Below, piece after piece: positions 34,074 to 42,218 of a stretch of 64,000 nt of DNA. The notes beneath the pieces are model-generated. The model made no database searches and was not told the origin of the DNA. It worked only from the letters and a program-made list of their open reading frames with translations. This DNA is from G020348385 sp964538085 (GTDB lineage Bacteria; Acidobacteriota; Aminicenantia; Aminicenantales; Aminicenantaceae), in NCBI GenBank assembly GCA_964538085.1, contig CAZIDF010000019.1, positions 1 through 64,000 of the forward strand, in the 5' to 3' direction. Each line of letters starts with the position of its first letter. The stretch's first letter is position 1. The translations under genes were made by a program, and so were the position numbers.

Positions 34074-37000
34074 ATGCTCAAAAGTCGATGGAATCTAGCT
34101 TTGAGTCTTGGCTTTTTTGTATTCGCTCTTGTGGCGTCATCCCATGCGCAAAGCGCCGATGAAATCGGTGACTTATACGCAAAACTCCAGTGGCGCTGCG
34201 TCGGGCCGGCCGTGATGGGAGGGAGGACGGTGGATATCGATGTCGTCGAGAAGGAACCATGGATCATCTATGCGGCCATCGGCCCCAGCGGAGTCTGGAA
34301 ATCCGTGAACAACGGGATCTCCTGGAAACCGGTTTTTTACGAGGAGAACACGGTCTCAGTGGGCGATATCGCCATATCCCAATCCCATCCCAAAATTGTT
34401 TGGGTGGGGACAGGGGAGGCAACTTGCCGCAACAGCGTCACCATAGGCGATGGGGTTTACAAATCCACAGATAGCGGCAAGACATGGGCTAATATGGGGC
34501 TAGCTGAAACCAGGCACATCAGTCGGATCATCGTCAATCCCGGTGATCCCAATATCGTTTACGTGGCAGCCATGGGACATCTGTGGGGGCCGAACGAAGA
34601 ACGCGGCATTTACAAAACCATTGATGGCGGAAAAACTTGGCAAAAGGTGCTGTCTGTCGATGAAAACACAGGATTTGCCGACTTGGCCATGGATCCCTCT
34701 GACAGCCTCACTTTGTTCGCCGCTGCGTATGATTATCGGCGTCTTCCGTATCATTACAGAAGCGGCGGTCCAGGAAGCGGGTTGTACAAAACAACAGACG
34801 GAGGAGAAACCTGGAAAAAACTCACAAAGGATCTTCCCGAAGGAATCATGGGAAGGATAGGGATAGATGTATCCCGCAGCAATCCCAACGTGGTTTATGC
34901 CCTGATAGAACACAAGGATGCCGGTATATGGCGATCCGAGGACAAAGGGGAAAGCTGGAAAAGAACATGCGATAATGAGACGTATGAACAGGTTAATTTC
35001 AGGCCCTTTTACTACAGCCAGATCCGTGTGGATCCCAGCGATGATAAGGTCGTGTATGTTTTTTCCGGCGGGAGTTATGTTTCAAAAAACATGGGTGAAA
35101 AGTTCCGGGCCATCTCAGGCGGAACTCATTCCGACCATCATGCATTGTGGATCGACCCGAATAATCCTCTTCATCTCATCGATGGAAATGATGGGGGGAT
35201 CGATATCACTTATGATGGAGGAATGACCTGGCAAGGTATAGAACACATGGCTTTAGCCGAAGTCTATCAAGTCGGGTTCGACATGAGAACTCCCTATTAT
35301 GTATACTGCGGGCTTCAAGATAACGGCGTTTGGGGAGGCCCGAGTGCAAATTTCGACACCCAGGGAATCACCAATGCAGATTGGTTTTTGGTCGGGTATG
35401 GGGATGGATTTCATGCTCAGGTCGATCCAAACGATCACAACGTGGTCTACGCCAACTCCCAGATGAACGGCTTGTATCGATATGATATGAGGATCAAAAA
35501 AAGCCAAACTATCCGTCCGCAAGCCCCTGCGGCGGATCCTCCTTACCGATACAACTGGAATTCTCCGATCCTCATCTCTCCGCATGACTCCAAAACCGTG
35601 TACACAGGCGGGAATTATCTGTTCAAAACATCGGACGGGGGGCACAGTTGGGAGATCATCAGTCCCGACCTTTCCACCAACGATCCGGAAAAACAGAAGG
35701 ATTCAGGAGGCCCAATCACGGCAGACAATACGGGGGCTGAAATTCACTGCACGATCATCACCATTGCAGAATCACCAGTGAAAAACGGCGTGATCTGGTG
35801 TGGAACGGATGACGGAAATGTCCAGGTCACCCAGGATGGAGGGCAGAATTGGCAAAACGTGGTGAAGAATATCCAGGGTCTTCCTAAAAATACTTGGTGT
35901 TCGCGTATAGAGGCATCCCATTTTGAAGGGGGCACAGCTTATGCGGCCTTCGACGGCCACCGCCATGATGACTACAGCACCTATCTTTACAAAACCGTCG
36001 ATTATGGAAAAACATGGACATCGCTCAAAGGCAACCTGCCTTTCGGATGGATCCACGTCGTTCGGGAAGATCTTATCAATCCAAACCTCTTGTATGTGGG
36101 AACTGAATTTGGGTTGTATGGTTCGCTAGATGGAGGAAAAAGTTGGTTTTCGCTTCAGAATAACCTCCCGACTGTCGCGGTGAGGGATATTGCCGTTCAT
36201 CCGAAGGAAAATGATCTGATCATCGGCACACATGGACGGGGGATTTGGATCCTGGATGATATCCAGCCGCTCCAGGAAATGAATCCACAAGTATTTGCAT
36301 CGGATTTTCATTTCTTCGGAATTCGTCCTTGCGCCCTCTATCAGATTTCCAGTTCTGGGGAACCTTCCAGCAGGCCGGTCTACTCCGGAGATAATCCGGA
36401 TTACGGGTTGATCCTGACCGCTTACATGAAGGATAAGCCCAAGGAAAAACCGAAGATCATCGTCAAGGACGAAATGCAGGGAAAAGTCCACGAACTCACA
36501 TTGCCAACCAGAGCGGGGATAATAAGGCGGGTGTGGAATCTGCAGATCGTTCCGAAGACAAAAGACGGAAAAGAAATAAAACCCACAGGCGTTGGATTTC
36601 TCGCTCTTCCCTTGGTTTTTCCAGGCAATTATTCAGTCGAGATGACAACGGATGGAAAAACGCAAGCCCAGCTGGCAATTATCAACCAAGATCCACGGTT
36701 CTCTTTAGGGAAAGAGGACTATCAAGCTATGGTCGATTATCAAGTTGATGTCATCATCGTATCTAAAAAGTACAGCATGTCTGTGACGGCAGCGAACAAG
36801 ATTCGTTCCGAGCTAGGTAAAGTCGACAAAGCATTGCAGGACAAGAGTGATATCCCCGAGGCCGTCACGAAGAGCATCGAGGAGTTTAAAGATAAATTCC
36901 AAATATTGGCCGACAAAATAATGCCCCGAGGAATCGGATACAAAGTTCCCTCAAAAGTAGCCCTCCGCGGAGGATATTTATCTCAACAGCTCATGTTCCT

Positions 37001-37196
37001 GGGTATGGGAGCAAGCAGCTTTCCTGCCGCGCCCACGGAAACGATGTTGGAGGCGATCGATGAAACCAATGATGAGGTCCAAGGTTTGATCGATCGGTTG
37101 AATGAATTCATCCGCGTCGATATTCCAGCGTTGAATGAAATATTGGAAACGAATGAACTGAATCCCCTTAAGGCCCCCGAAGTGATCGAGTTTTAA
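34074..37196 (+). CDS. Secreted sortilin/VPS10-like Asp-box (BNR) beta-propeller protein
   Basis: 1040 residues with a signal peptide ending SSHAQS. I count ten Asp-box motifs of the form S/T-x-D-x-G-x-T-W (for example STDSGKTW, TIDGGKTW, TTDGGETW, SEDKGESW, TSDGGHSW, SLDGGKSW) between about residues 65 and 690. This gives one or two large beta-propellers, followed by a C-terminal helical part (about 880-1030). Related proteins in Acidobacteria are annotated as glycosyl hydrolase or sortilin-like; their function is unknown. ATG 34074 follows GAGGAGG; ATG 34053 is less likely. Its stop overlaps that of the convergent methyltransferase by 4 bp. Confidence 0.87.
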   Translation: MLKSRWNLALSLGFFVFALVASSHAQSADEIGDLYAKLQWRCVGPAVMGGRTVDIDVVEKEPWIIYAAIGPSGVWKSVNNGISWKPVFYEENTVSVGDIAISQSHPKIVWVGTGEATCRNSVTIGDGVYKSTDSGKTWANMGLAETRHISRIIVNPGDPNIVYVAAMGHLWGPNEERGIYKTIDGGKTWQKVLSVDENTGFADLAMDPSDSLTLFAAAYDYRRLPYHYRSGGPGSGLYKTTDGGETWKKLTKDLPEGIMGRIGIDVSRSNPNVVYALIEHKDAGIWRSEDKGESWKRTCDNETYEQVNFRPFYYSQIRVDPSDDKVVYVFSGGSYVSKNMGEKFRAISGGTHSDHHALWIDPNNPLHLIDGNDGGIDITYDGGMTWQGIEHMALAEVYQVGFDMRTPYYVYCGLQDNGVWGGPSANFDTQGITNADWFLVGYGDGFHAQVDPNDHNVVYANSQMNGLYRYDMRIKKSQTIRPQAPAADPPYRYNWNSPILISPHDSKTVYTGGNYLFKTSDGGHSWEIISPDLSTNDPEKQKDSGGPITADNTGAEIHCTIITIAESPVKNGVIWCGTDDGNVQVTQDGGQNWQNVVKNIQGLPKNTWCSRIEASHFEGGTAYAAFDGHRHDDYSTYLYKTVDYGKTWTSLKGNLPFGWIHVVREDLINPNLLYVGTEFGLYGSLDGGKSWFSLQNNLPTVAVRDIAVHPKENDLIIGTHGRGIWILDDIQPLQEMNPQVFASDFHFFGIRPCALYQISSSGEPSSRPVYSGDNPDYGLILTAYMKDKPKEKPKIIVKDEMQGKVHELTLPTRAGIIRRVWNLQIVPKTKDGKEIKPTGVGFLALPLVFPGNYSVEMTTDGKTQAQLAIINQDPRFSLGKEDYQAMVDYQVDVIIVSKKYSMSVTAANKIRSELGKVDKALQDKSDIPEAVTKSIEEFKDKFQILADKIMPRGIGYKVPSKVALRGGYLSQQLMFLGMGASSFPAAPTETMLEAIDETNDEVQGLIDRLNEFIRVDIPALNEILETNELNPLKAPEVIEF

Positions 37197-38662
37197 TCGG
37201 GTAGTTTGGGGATCTCGGAAACACTGTTGGCTTTGGCATCAGCCAGCATGATACCCTTGAGGTCTTTTTTTACATCGGATCCCACAAGGTTGGGTGGATT
37301 GGTTTTGAGGAGTTTTTCCACTTCTTCTGCAGCTCTTGTGAGCATGGATTTTTTCCCAAGTGCAACCCAAGAATCATACGTGTCACGATCGATGACAAGA
37401 GGATAGGTGTGTTCCTTCTGGTACCACTTTCTCGTGTGATCTTTGGTCAAAAATTCTGTGTCCTGCGTAAAATTGTCGAATAGATCTTGAATCAAAGGTA
37501 ATTCTCTCAGGGAAATACCTCGTATAAGCCTGTAAGCCATGCTGCAAATCTCGTTGTCGATAACGAGCTTTTCGAGACTCTGACAGCTTTCGAAGTTCAG
37601 CATGCCAGGGCCTGAAATAACATTTATGCCGGAAAGAGCTGCAAGGATCGCACCGATACCGGTTTCCAATCCAGCTTGGCTGTCGTTGATCTTGGCATCA
37701 CTCAAACCCATATAAGCATGGGTGGGCAGTTTTAGGTATTTGGCGATCTGAGAATAGGCCGAATCTATCATCATGGTTTCCACAGCTCCCATCGGCGTTG
37801 TGCCTTTTCTCATATCGAAACTGGAGGGCGATCCTCCAAAAATAACGGGCGATCCTTTTTTTGCCAACTGGCAGATCACGAGCCCGCACAGATTTTCTGC
37901 CACATGTTGAACCAAAGTTCCTGCCAAGGTGACAGGAGATGTGGCTCCTGTCATCCCCATCGAGATGAGTTCGGAGGGAATCCCTGCACGGGCACAATCG
38001 ATCAAGCTTTGTGTGGTGAGATTGCTCCATTTGAGGGGAGGGGAGGGGCAGGCATCGAATATGGCCAAGGGTTTTTCTGCCAAGGCTTTTGCACTGCCTC
38101 TTACAGCTACAAGCATATCGTACATCGGTTGGAATCCCTCCACACGGAAGGTTCCTGTGACAATGGGTTTGGATGAATATTGGAGCCCGATATACAAGCG
38201 GTAACTATCCGAGATAATGCCGTCGATATCCCCGCTTATAAGCCCTGTGCTCTGGAAGTGCAGATGTTCCAAGCAATCTGTCAACCGAACGAATTTGACG
38301 ACATCATCGGTTGTGGCATTTCGCTTTATAAGGGTCGTGTTGTCCAGGATACCGGTGGCTGCTGATCCTGGATCGAAATGGACCTCATCGCCACCGACCA
38401 GGTATTCGACATCTCCCGTTCTGTCAAAGAGCCTGATCGTTTGGGGTGTCGTGGCCAGGCAATCTTTTACGAGCTCTGGCTTGAGAAACACCCTTTGATG
38501 GGCGTCATCGATTCTCACGCCTGAATCGGAGAGAAGGCGTAAGGCCTCCTCGTTTTCTACAAAGATCCCGACATTCTCCAAGATTTGGAAGGCCTCTTCG
38601 ATGATTTTTTCGATAAACTCACGACTCAGAAGTTCCAATTTTGGTCTGATGGTATCAATCAT
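37193..38662 (-). CDS. MttB-family (non-pyrrolysine) methylamine methyltransferase-like protein
   Basis: 489 residues of the trimethylamine methyltransferase (MttB) superfamily, a TIM barrel that transfers methyl from a quaternary or tertiary amine to a corrinoid protein. The frame is continuous at full length with no internal TAG, so it belongs to the large pyrrolysine-free branch (MtgB-like), which includes glycine betaine and similar demethylases. The substrate cannot be read from the sequence. No corrinoid protein or corrinoid activase is in the window. GAGG lies six bases before ATG 38662. It follows the radical SAM gene by 31 bp on the same strand, suggesting an operon. Confidence 0.87.
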   Translation of the reverse strand: MIDTIRPKLELLSREFIEKIIEEAFQILENVGIFVENEEALRLLSDSGVRIDDAHQRVFLKPELVKDCLATTPQTIRLFDRTGDVEYLVGGDEVHFDPGSAATGILDNTTLIKRNATTDDVVKFVRLTDCLEHLHFQSTGLISGDIDGIISDSYRLYIGLQYSSKPIVTGTFRVEGFQPMYDMLVAVRGSAKALAEKPLAIFDACPSPPLKWSNLTTQSLIDCARAGIPSELISMGMTGATSPVTLAGTLVQHVAENLCGLVICQLAKKGSPVIFGGSPSSFDMRKGTTPMGAVETMMIDSAYSQIAKYLKLPTHAYMGLSDAKINDSQAGLETGIGAILAALSGINVISGPGMLNFESCQSLEKLVIDNEICSMAYRLIRGISLRELPLIQDLFDNFTQDTEFLTKDHTRKWYQKEHTYPLVIDRDTYDSWVALGKKSMLTRAAEEVEKLLKTNPPNLVGSDVKKDLKGIMLADAKANSVSEIPKLPD

Positions 38663-38693
38663 GATAATCCTCGCTTTTGGAAATTATAATGTC

Positions 38694-39668
38694 CTAATTT
38701 GTCAAAATAAACCGGATATGCTCCCGGGCAACAGATAAAAAGGGTCTTTCCGTGTTAGCCCTGAGACTTGTGTAACAATACATACAGGAATTTTTTTTGC
38801 AAAAGTCCTCGATGAATTCTTTCTTCGTTTTGTAGTCGGTTATGATCAGACCACATGGGGAAATAGTGCCATCGGGATTCACGTTGAAAAATTTTTTTCC
38901 TGTCCGGCAATCGGGCATGTATCCCTGTTTAAAATATTCGACCATGTTCCACAGAACATCTTGGGGTGTCCGGATCTTTCTGTGTTTTTTCTGCATATCC
39001 AAGAGAATGGGGATGATTTCTTTGAACTCCTCCAAATCCTCTCCAGACAACATGTAGCTTTTGTCATGAGTCCTGAGGGTGTTATATGCGCTCAGATTGA
39101 GCCTAACATCCCATTTGTTTGCCAGCTCAGCCATCTGTGGCAGCAAACGGAAATTATCGCTTTGGATCACGCAACAAAGAGAAATAGCCTTGTCCCTTCG
39201 GGAATCCAATTCTTGAATAAGATTTTCGATCTTCTGAAAAAGACCTGGCACTCCTCTGAACTCGTCATGTCGCTCGTCCGGGTAATCCAAAGAAATGGAA
39301 AATTCATCCACGCCCGCCTCTCGAAGACTCCTGTATTTTTTTGAGGTCAATAATGTGGCGTTGGTGGTAACAATGATAAAGGGCGCCCTCTTTGGAACTC
39401 TCCAGGCTCGTATGATTTGTTCGAGATCCTTGCGCAGCAGCGGTTCTCCTCCGGAGGCTTGGGCAACCACAGGGCTGAGCTCTCTGCAGATCTTTCCCAG
39501 TTTTTCCGGAGAAGCCCTATCTTCCTCAACCGGACCGTGAAGATGGCAGTGCTTGCATTTGGCGTTACAAGAATGAGTGACTTCGAAAGAGATGCAAAAT
39601 GGTTTTTTTAAGAGCTGATTTGCCAAACCGCGTTTGCCCAGCGATAATGTGCGTACTATGGAATCCAT
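38694..39668 (-). CDS. Radical SAM protein with SPASM-like C-terminus
   Basis: 324 residues. The radical SAM cluster motif C34-x3-C38-x2-C41 follows FEVTHSCNAKCKHC. GGEPLL is the SAM-binding GGE segment. The C-terminal part has further cysteines (PDCRTGKK, SPCGL, NSCMYCY) resembling a SPASM/twitch auxiliary Fe-S site. Such proteins modify peptides or activate enzymes; the target here is unknown. It lies directly upstream of the MttB-like gene. No ribosome binding site is seen before ATG 39668. TTGAAA (39701-39706) and TAATAA (39679-39684), 16 bp apart on the minus strand, would give an almost leaderless transcript. Confidence 0.85.
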   Translation of the reverse strand: MDSIVRTLSLGKRGLANQLLKKPFCISFEVTHSCNAKCKHCHLHGPVEEDRASPEKLGKICRELSPVVAQASGGEPLLRKDLEQIIRAWRVPKRAPFIIVTTNATLLTSKKYRSLREAGVDEFSISLDYPDERHDEFRGVPGLFQKIENLIQELDSRRDKAISLCCVIQSDNFRLLPQMAELANKWDVRLNLSAYNTLRTHDKSYMLSGEDLEEFKEIIPILLDMQKKHRKIRTPQDVLWNMVEYFKQGYMPDCRTGKKFFNVNPDGTISPCGLIITDYKTKKEFIEDFCKKNSCMYCYTSLRANTERPFLSVAREHIRFILTN

Positions 39669-39790
39669 AAGTTCTAAATTATTATGGAATCATCGGATTT
39701 TTTCAAGGAAAATGGCATTTCTTTACTTGATTATCCTTTTATGATAGATGAAAGGAAAAGTCGGATTGGAATCGGACAAAGGTGCGAAAA

Positions 39791-40555
39791 ATGAAAAAGG
39801 AACATAATTTCCTCGAAAGCCGGGTGGCTATTGTCACAGGGGCCGGCCGTGGGATTGGGAAAGCCATCGCTCGGAAACTGGCCAAAGCAGGAGCCAATGT
39901 GGTCGTGGCCGATATCGATCCGGTCATTGCGCAAGATACTTCGGACGAGCTGAATGAACAAAGGGAAACCAGTATTCCTTTCGAGGTCGATGTCACAAAA
40001 ATCGACTCAGTGAATTCTCTCCATGCAAAAACCCTGGAAATTTATGGACAGGTGAACATATTGGTGAACAACGCCGGCATCATGTTTCGCACAAGAATTT
40101 TGGATATCCCTCTAGAGGAATGGGAAAAAACATTACAAGTGAACCTGACCGGGCCCTTTTTGTGCACCCAAGCGGTTCTCCCGGGAATGAAGGAGCATGG
40201 ATTCGGCCGTATTATCAACATTTCGTCTTCGGCCGGCAGGAGCGTGAGCACCTTGGGCGGAGCCCATTACACTTCATCAAAAGCTGGACTGCTGGGTTTG
40301 ACAAGAGCTGTTGCCAAAGAAGTGGCTCCTTTTGGGATTACGGTGAATGCCATATGTCCTGGGCTAATCGACACGGAAATGGCCCGAAAAACGACCACAC
40401 AAAAAGAATTGCAGGATTTTTTAGATGCATTCCCCATTAACAGGATCGGAACTCCCGAAGAAGTAGGGGATTTGGTCGTTTTCCTCAGTTCTGACAAAGC
40501 AGCCTACATAACAGGGGCGTCGCTGGATATCAATGGCGGCGACCTCATGATTTAG
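39791..40555 (+). CDS. Short-chain dehydrogenase/reductase (FabG-like)
   Basis: 254 residues of the classical SDR family. The dinucleotide motif TGAGRGIG (16-23), the NNAG stretch, a catalytic Ser in ISSSAGR, and Y160/K164 in YTSSK are all present, along with the C-terminal cofactor-side segment DINGG. It catalyses NAD(P)-dependent oxidation or reduction of a hydroxyl/keto group; the substrate is not determinable. ATG 39791 has AAAGG eight bases upstream, and GTG 39782 is the alternative. It is divergent from the radical SAM/MttB pair with a 122-bp gap. Confidence 0.9.
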   Translation: MKKEHNFLESRVAIVTGAGRGIGKAIARKLAKAGANVVVADIDPVIAQDTSDELNEQRETSIPFEVDVTKIDSVNSLHAKTLEIYGQVNILVNNAGIMFRTRILDIPLEEWEKTLQVNLTGPFLCTQAVLPGMKEHGFGRIINISSSAGRSVSTLGGAHYTSSKAGLLGLTRAVAKEVAPFGITVNAICPGLIDTEMARKTTTQKELQDFLDAFPINRIGTPEEVGDLVVFLSSDKAAYITGASLDINGGDLMI

Positions 40556-40612
40556 CCTGGCCAACCCACCCCACCCTGTCAAAAAGAAATCCATGAATCC
40601 AACTCTGAAAAA

Positions 40613-40641
40613 TTGACAATTACGTTTTTATTACATAGAAT
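40613..40641 (+). promoter_or_regulatory. Sigma-70-type promoter for the small membrane protein genes
   Basis: TTGACA (40613-40618), 17 bases, TAGAAT (40636-40641): a consensus -35 with optimal spacing. Transcription would start near 40648 and run through the genes at 40669 and 41102. Confidence 0.65.
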
Positions 40642-40668
40642 CGTTTTACTTTTCATCAGGAGGGAATC

Positions 40669-41091
40669 ATGAGCGATACACAAACTCCTCAGGTCGTTGC
40701 CAGTGAAGCGTCACGCCAAGTTTCCGGACCGGCCACAGGTCTTTTGGTCACAGGGATCATCGGCGCATTTTTTGCTTGCTTAACATTGATCGCGAGCATT
40801 GTGGGCATGAGTTTTGCTCCGTTTATCAGGGATGAAATCCCCGATCGGTACGCAGAATTCTGGGAAGGATCCGTTGGAGCTGCAAGCTCCATTGTCGGAA
40901 TTGTGGTTGCTGCATTTATCATTTTTGCCGCACTCAAGATGCGAGATTTGAAACAATGGGAAATGTGTCTCGCTGCAAGCATTGTCGCGATGATCCCTTG
41001 CATCAGCCCCTGTTGTATATTGGGCCTGCCGATCGGGATTTGGGCCTTGGTAGTCTTGTTGAGGCCCGAGGTCAAAGAAGCTTTTCGCTAA
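40669..41091 (+). CDS. Small integral membrane protein
   Basis: 140 residues with a polar N-terminus (1-22) and about three membrane segments (about 24-48, 68-88, 98-132). The last includes the cysteine-containing CISPCCILGLPIGIWALVVL and ends LLRPEVKEAF, a tail common among small DUF-type membrane proteins. It has a similar layout to the membrane protein at 48149. AGGAGGG is four bases before the ATG. Function unknown. It lies 10 bp before the DUF2752 gene and shares its promoter. Confidence 0.7.
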   Translation: MSDTQTPQVVASEASRQVSGPATGLLVTGIIGAFFACLTLIASIVGMSFAPFIRDEIPDRYAEFWEGSVGAASSIVGIVVAAFIIFAALKMRDLKQWEMCLAASIVAMIPCISPCCILGLPIGIWALVVLLRPEVKEAFR

Positions 41092-41101
41092 ATCTCAAGG
41101 A

Positions 41102-41524
41102 ATGAAGCGCAAGCATCTTCCTCATCTGGTGATTTTTATCGTATGCTTCGGAATATTAGCAGGATGCCTGATGCTGACTCCGCCCAAAAATAATAGCCCT
41201 TATGTTCAAATAGGGAATATTCAGCTACCAGGTATGTGCACATTTCGGAGTGTGACAGGGATTCCATGTCCAGGTTGTGGATTGCTCAGGTCTATGGTTT
41301 CTGCCATGCATGGAGATGTGGCAAAAAGCATCGAGTATCATAGACTGGGGCTTATCACGCTCCTGTATGTTTTTCTTCAATTTTTATTCCGCTTGGGTAT
41401 ACTGATTTTCCCTGTTTTGGCAATCCGATTTTCCCGGGCAGATTCCTATTTGAACAGGGGGATTATCTTGCTGGCTGTTTTGTTTGCGATGAATTGGATA
41501 CTTACGCTTATCAAAATGTTCTGA
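41102..41524 (+). CDS. DUF2752 membrane protein
   Basis: 140 residues. The segment TGIPCPGCGLLRSM followed by a membrane helix with His (EYHRLGL) is the DUF2752 signature (CPxCG plus TR/LR). Three hydrophobic helices are seen (about 9-27, 80-102, 115-137). The first ends in LAGC (19-22), which looks like a lipobox, unusual for this family. Function unknown. The ATG is close to the previous stop and has only a weak AAGGA, so translation may be coupled. Confidence 0.8.
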   Translation: MKRKHLPHLVIFIVCFGILAGCLMLTPPKNNSPYVQIGNIQLPGMCTFRSVTGIPCPGCGLLRSMVSAMHGDVAKSIEYHRLGLITLLYVFLQFLFRLGILIFPVLAIRFSRADSYLNRGIILLAVLFAMNWILTLIKMF

Positions 41525-41605
41525 ACTCCTTGCGCTTTTTCTTTTCATTCTTGAAATATGGGTGGATTCATTAATTCATTGCAAGAATATTTTTTTTGTT
41601 TGATG

Positions 41606-41611
41606 TATAAT
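41606..41611 (+). promoter_or_regulatory. Candidate -10 box
   Basis: Perfect TATAAT upstream of the 41650 gene. The only -35-like hexamer, TTGCAA at 41579-41584, is 21 bp away, so the promoter is uncertain. Confidence 0.3.
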
Positions 41612-41649
41612 TTAAATGGCAAATGATCCTATCAAGGAACTTTGGCAGG

Positions 41650-42126
41650 ATGGTATTCAAAGGGACCTGTTGTGTTTTTATTTCATTTTTTTTGATCTGG
41701 ATATGCAATATCGCTCTGAACGGAGTTGATGCAAACTCGATTCCTCGTTATCATAAGCTCTTGAAGGACATCCATGACGAAATCCTGCAATTCGGAATAA
41801 ACGAAGACCCCAACTTGATAAAAAGAGAGTTCTGGATGGACCTAGATGGGCAAGAAGACAACAAAGAAGAACATGTGGTCATTATGAGACACAATGACGG
41901 ACTGAGCTTGAAAATGACCGTTCAAATCACATATTTTTCCAATGATAAAGGCAAAAGATTAATTCGATATGCTAAAGACACAAAAATTGTCCAGTGCTGC
42001 GTGAAAGAAAATGATCTTGTAATCGACAAGAGCGATTATACCGATAAAGAAATGGAGAAGCTTTTTCAGGATATTCTGGTGGGCATTCGCAACAAAAAGG
42101 AACTCCTCAAGCTTATAAAACAATAA
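41650..42126 (+). CDS. Hypothetical exported protein
   Basis: 158 residues with a hydrophobic N-terminus (about 5-22) resembling a signal peptide or anchor, then a charged soluble domain rich in Lys, Asp and Glu (about 30-158). I do not recognise the family. ATG 41650 is chosen because it gives a compact signal peptide and follows AAGGA (41634-41638). ATG 41623 is also in frame, but it would sit about five bases from the predicted transcript start. The gene is AT-rich relative to its neighbours. Confidence 0.6.
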   Translation: MVFKGTCCVFISFFLIWICNIALNGVDANSIPRYHKLLKDIHDEILQFGINEDPNLIKREFWMDLDGQEDNKEEHVVIMRHNDGLSLKMTVQITYFSNDKGKRLIRYAKDTKIVQCCVKENDLVIDKSDYTDKEMEKLFQDILVGIRNKKELLKLIKQ

Positions 42127-42218
42127 ATATAAATAGGTTAAACGATATTCCGCCCATTTTTTCTAATAGATTATTATTTTGGCAATCACGAAATAGCTCT
42201 ATCTGAAAGGAGTGAAAT

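Noticed and set aside
33167..34162. 331-codon open frame on the plus strand
   Set aside because: Antisense to the same M14-like gene, then crosses the divergent promoter region and the start of the Asp-box gene in another frame; low-complexity, no domain.
37193..38662. Pyrrolysine-containing trimethylamine methyltransferase
   Set aside because: The frame is complete without an internal TAG and no pyl genes are present, so it belongs to the non-pyrrolysine branch.
38694..39668. Anaerobic sulfatase-maturating enzyme for the sulfatase-fold gene
   Set aside because: The protein is too short, the C-terminal cysteine pattern is only SPASM-like, and the sulfatase-fold protein lacks the target Cys/Ser motif.
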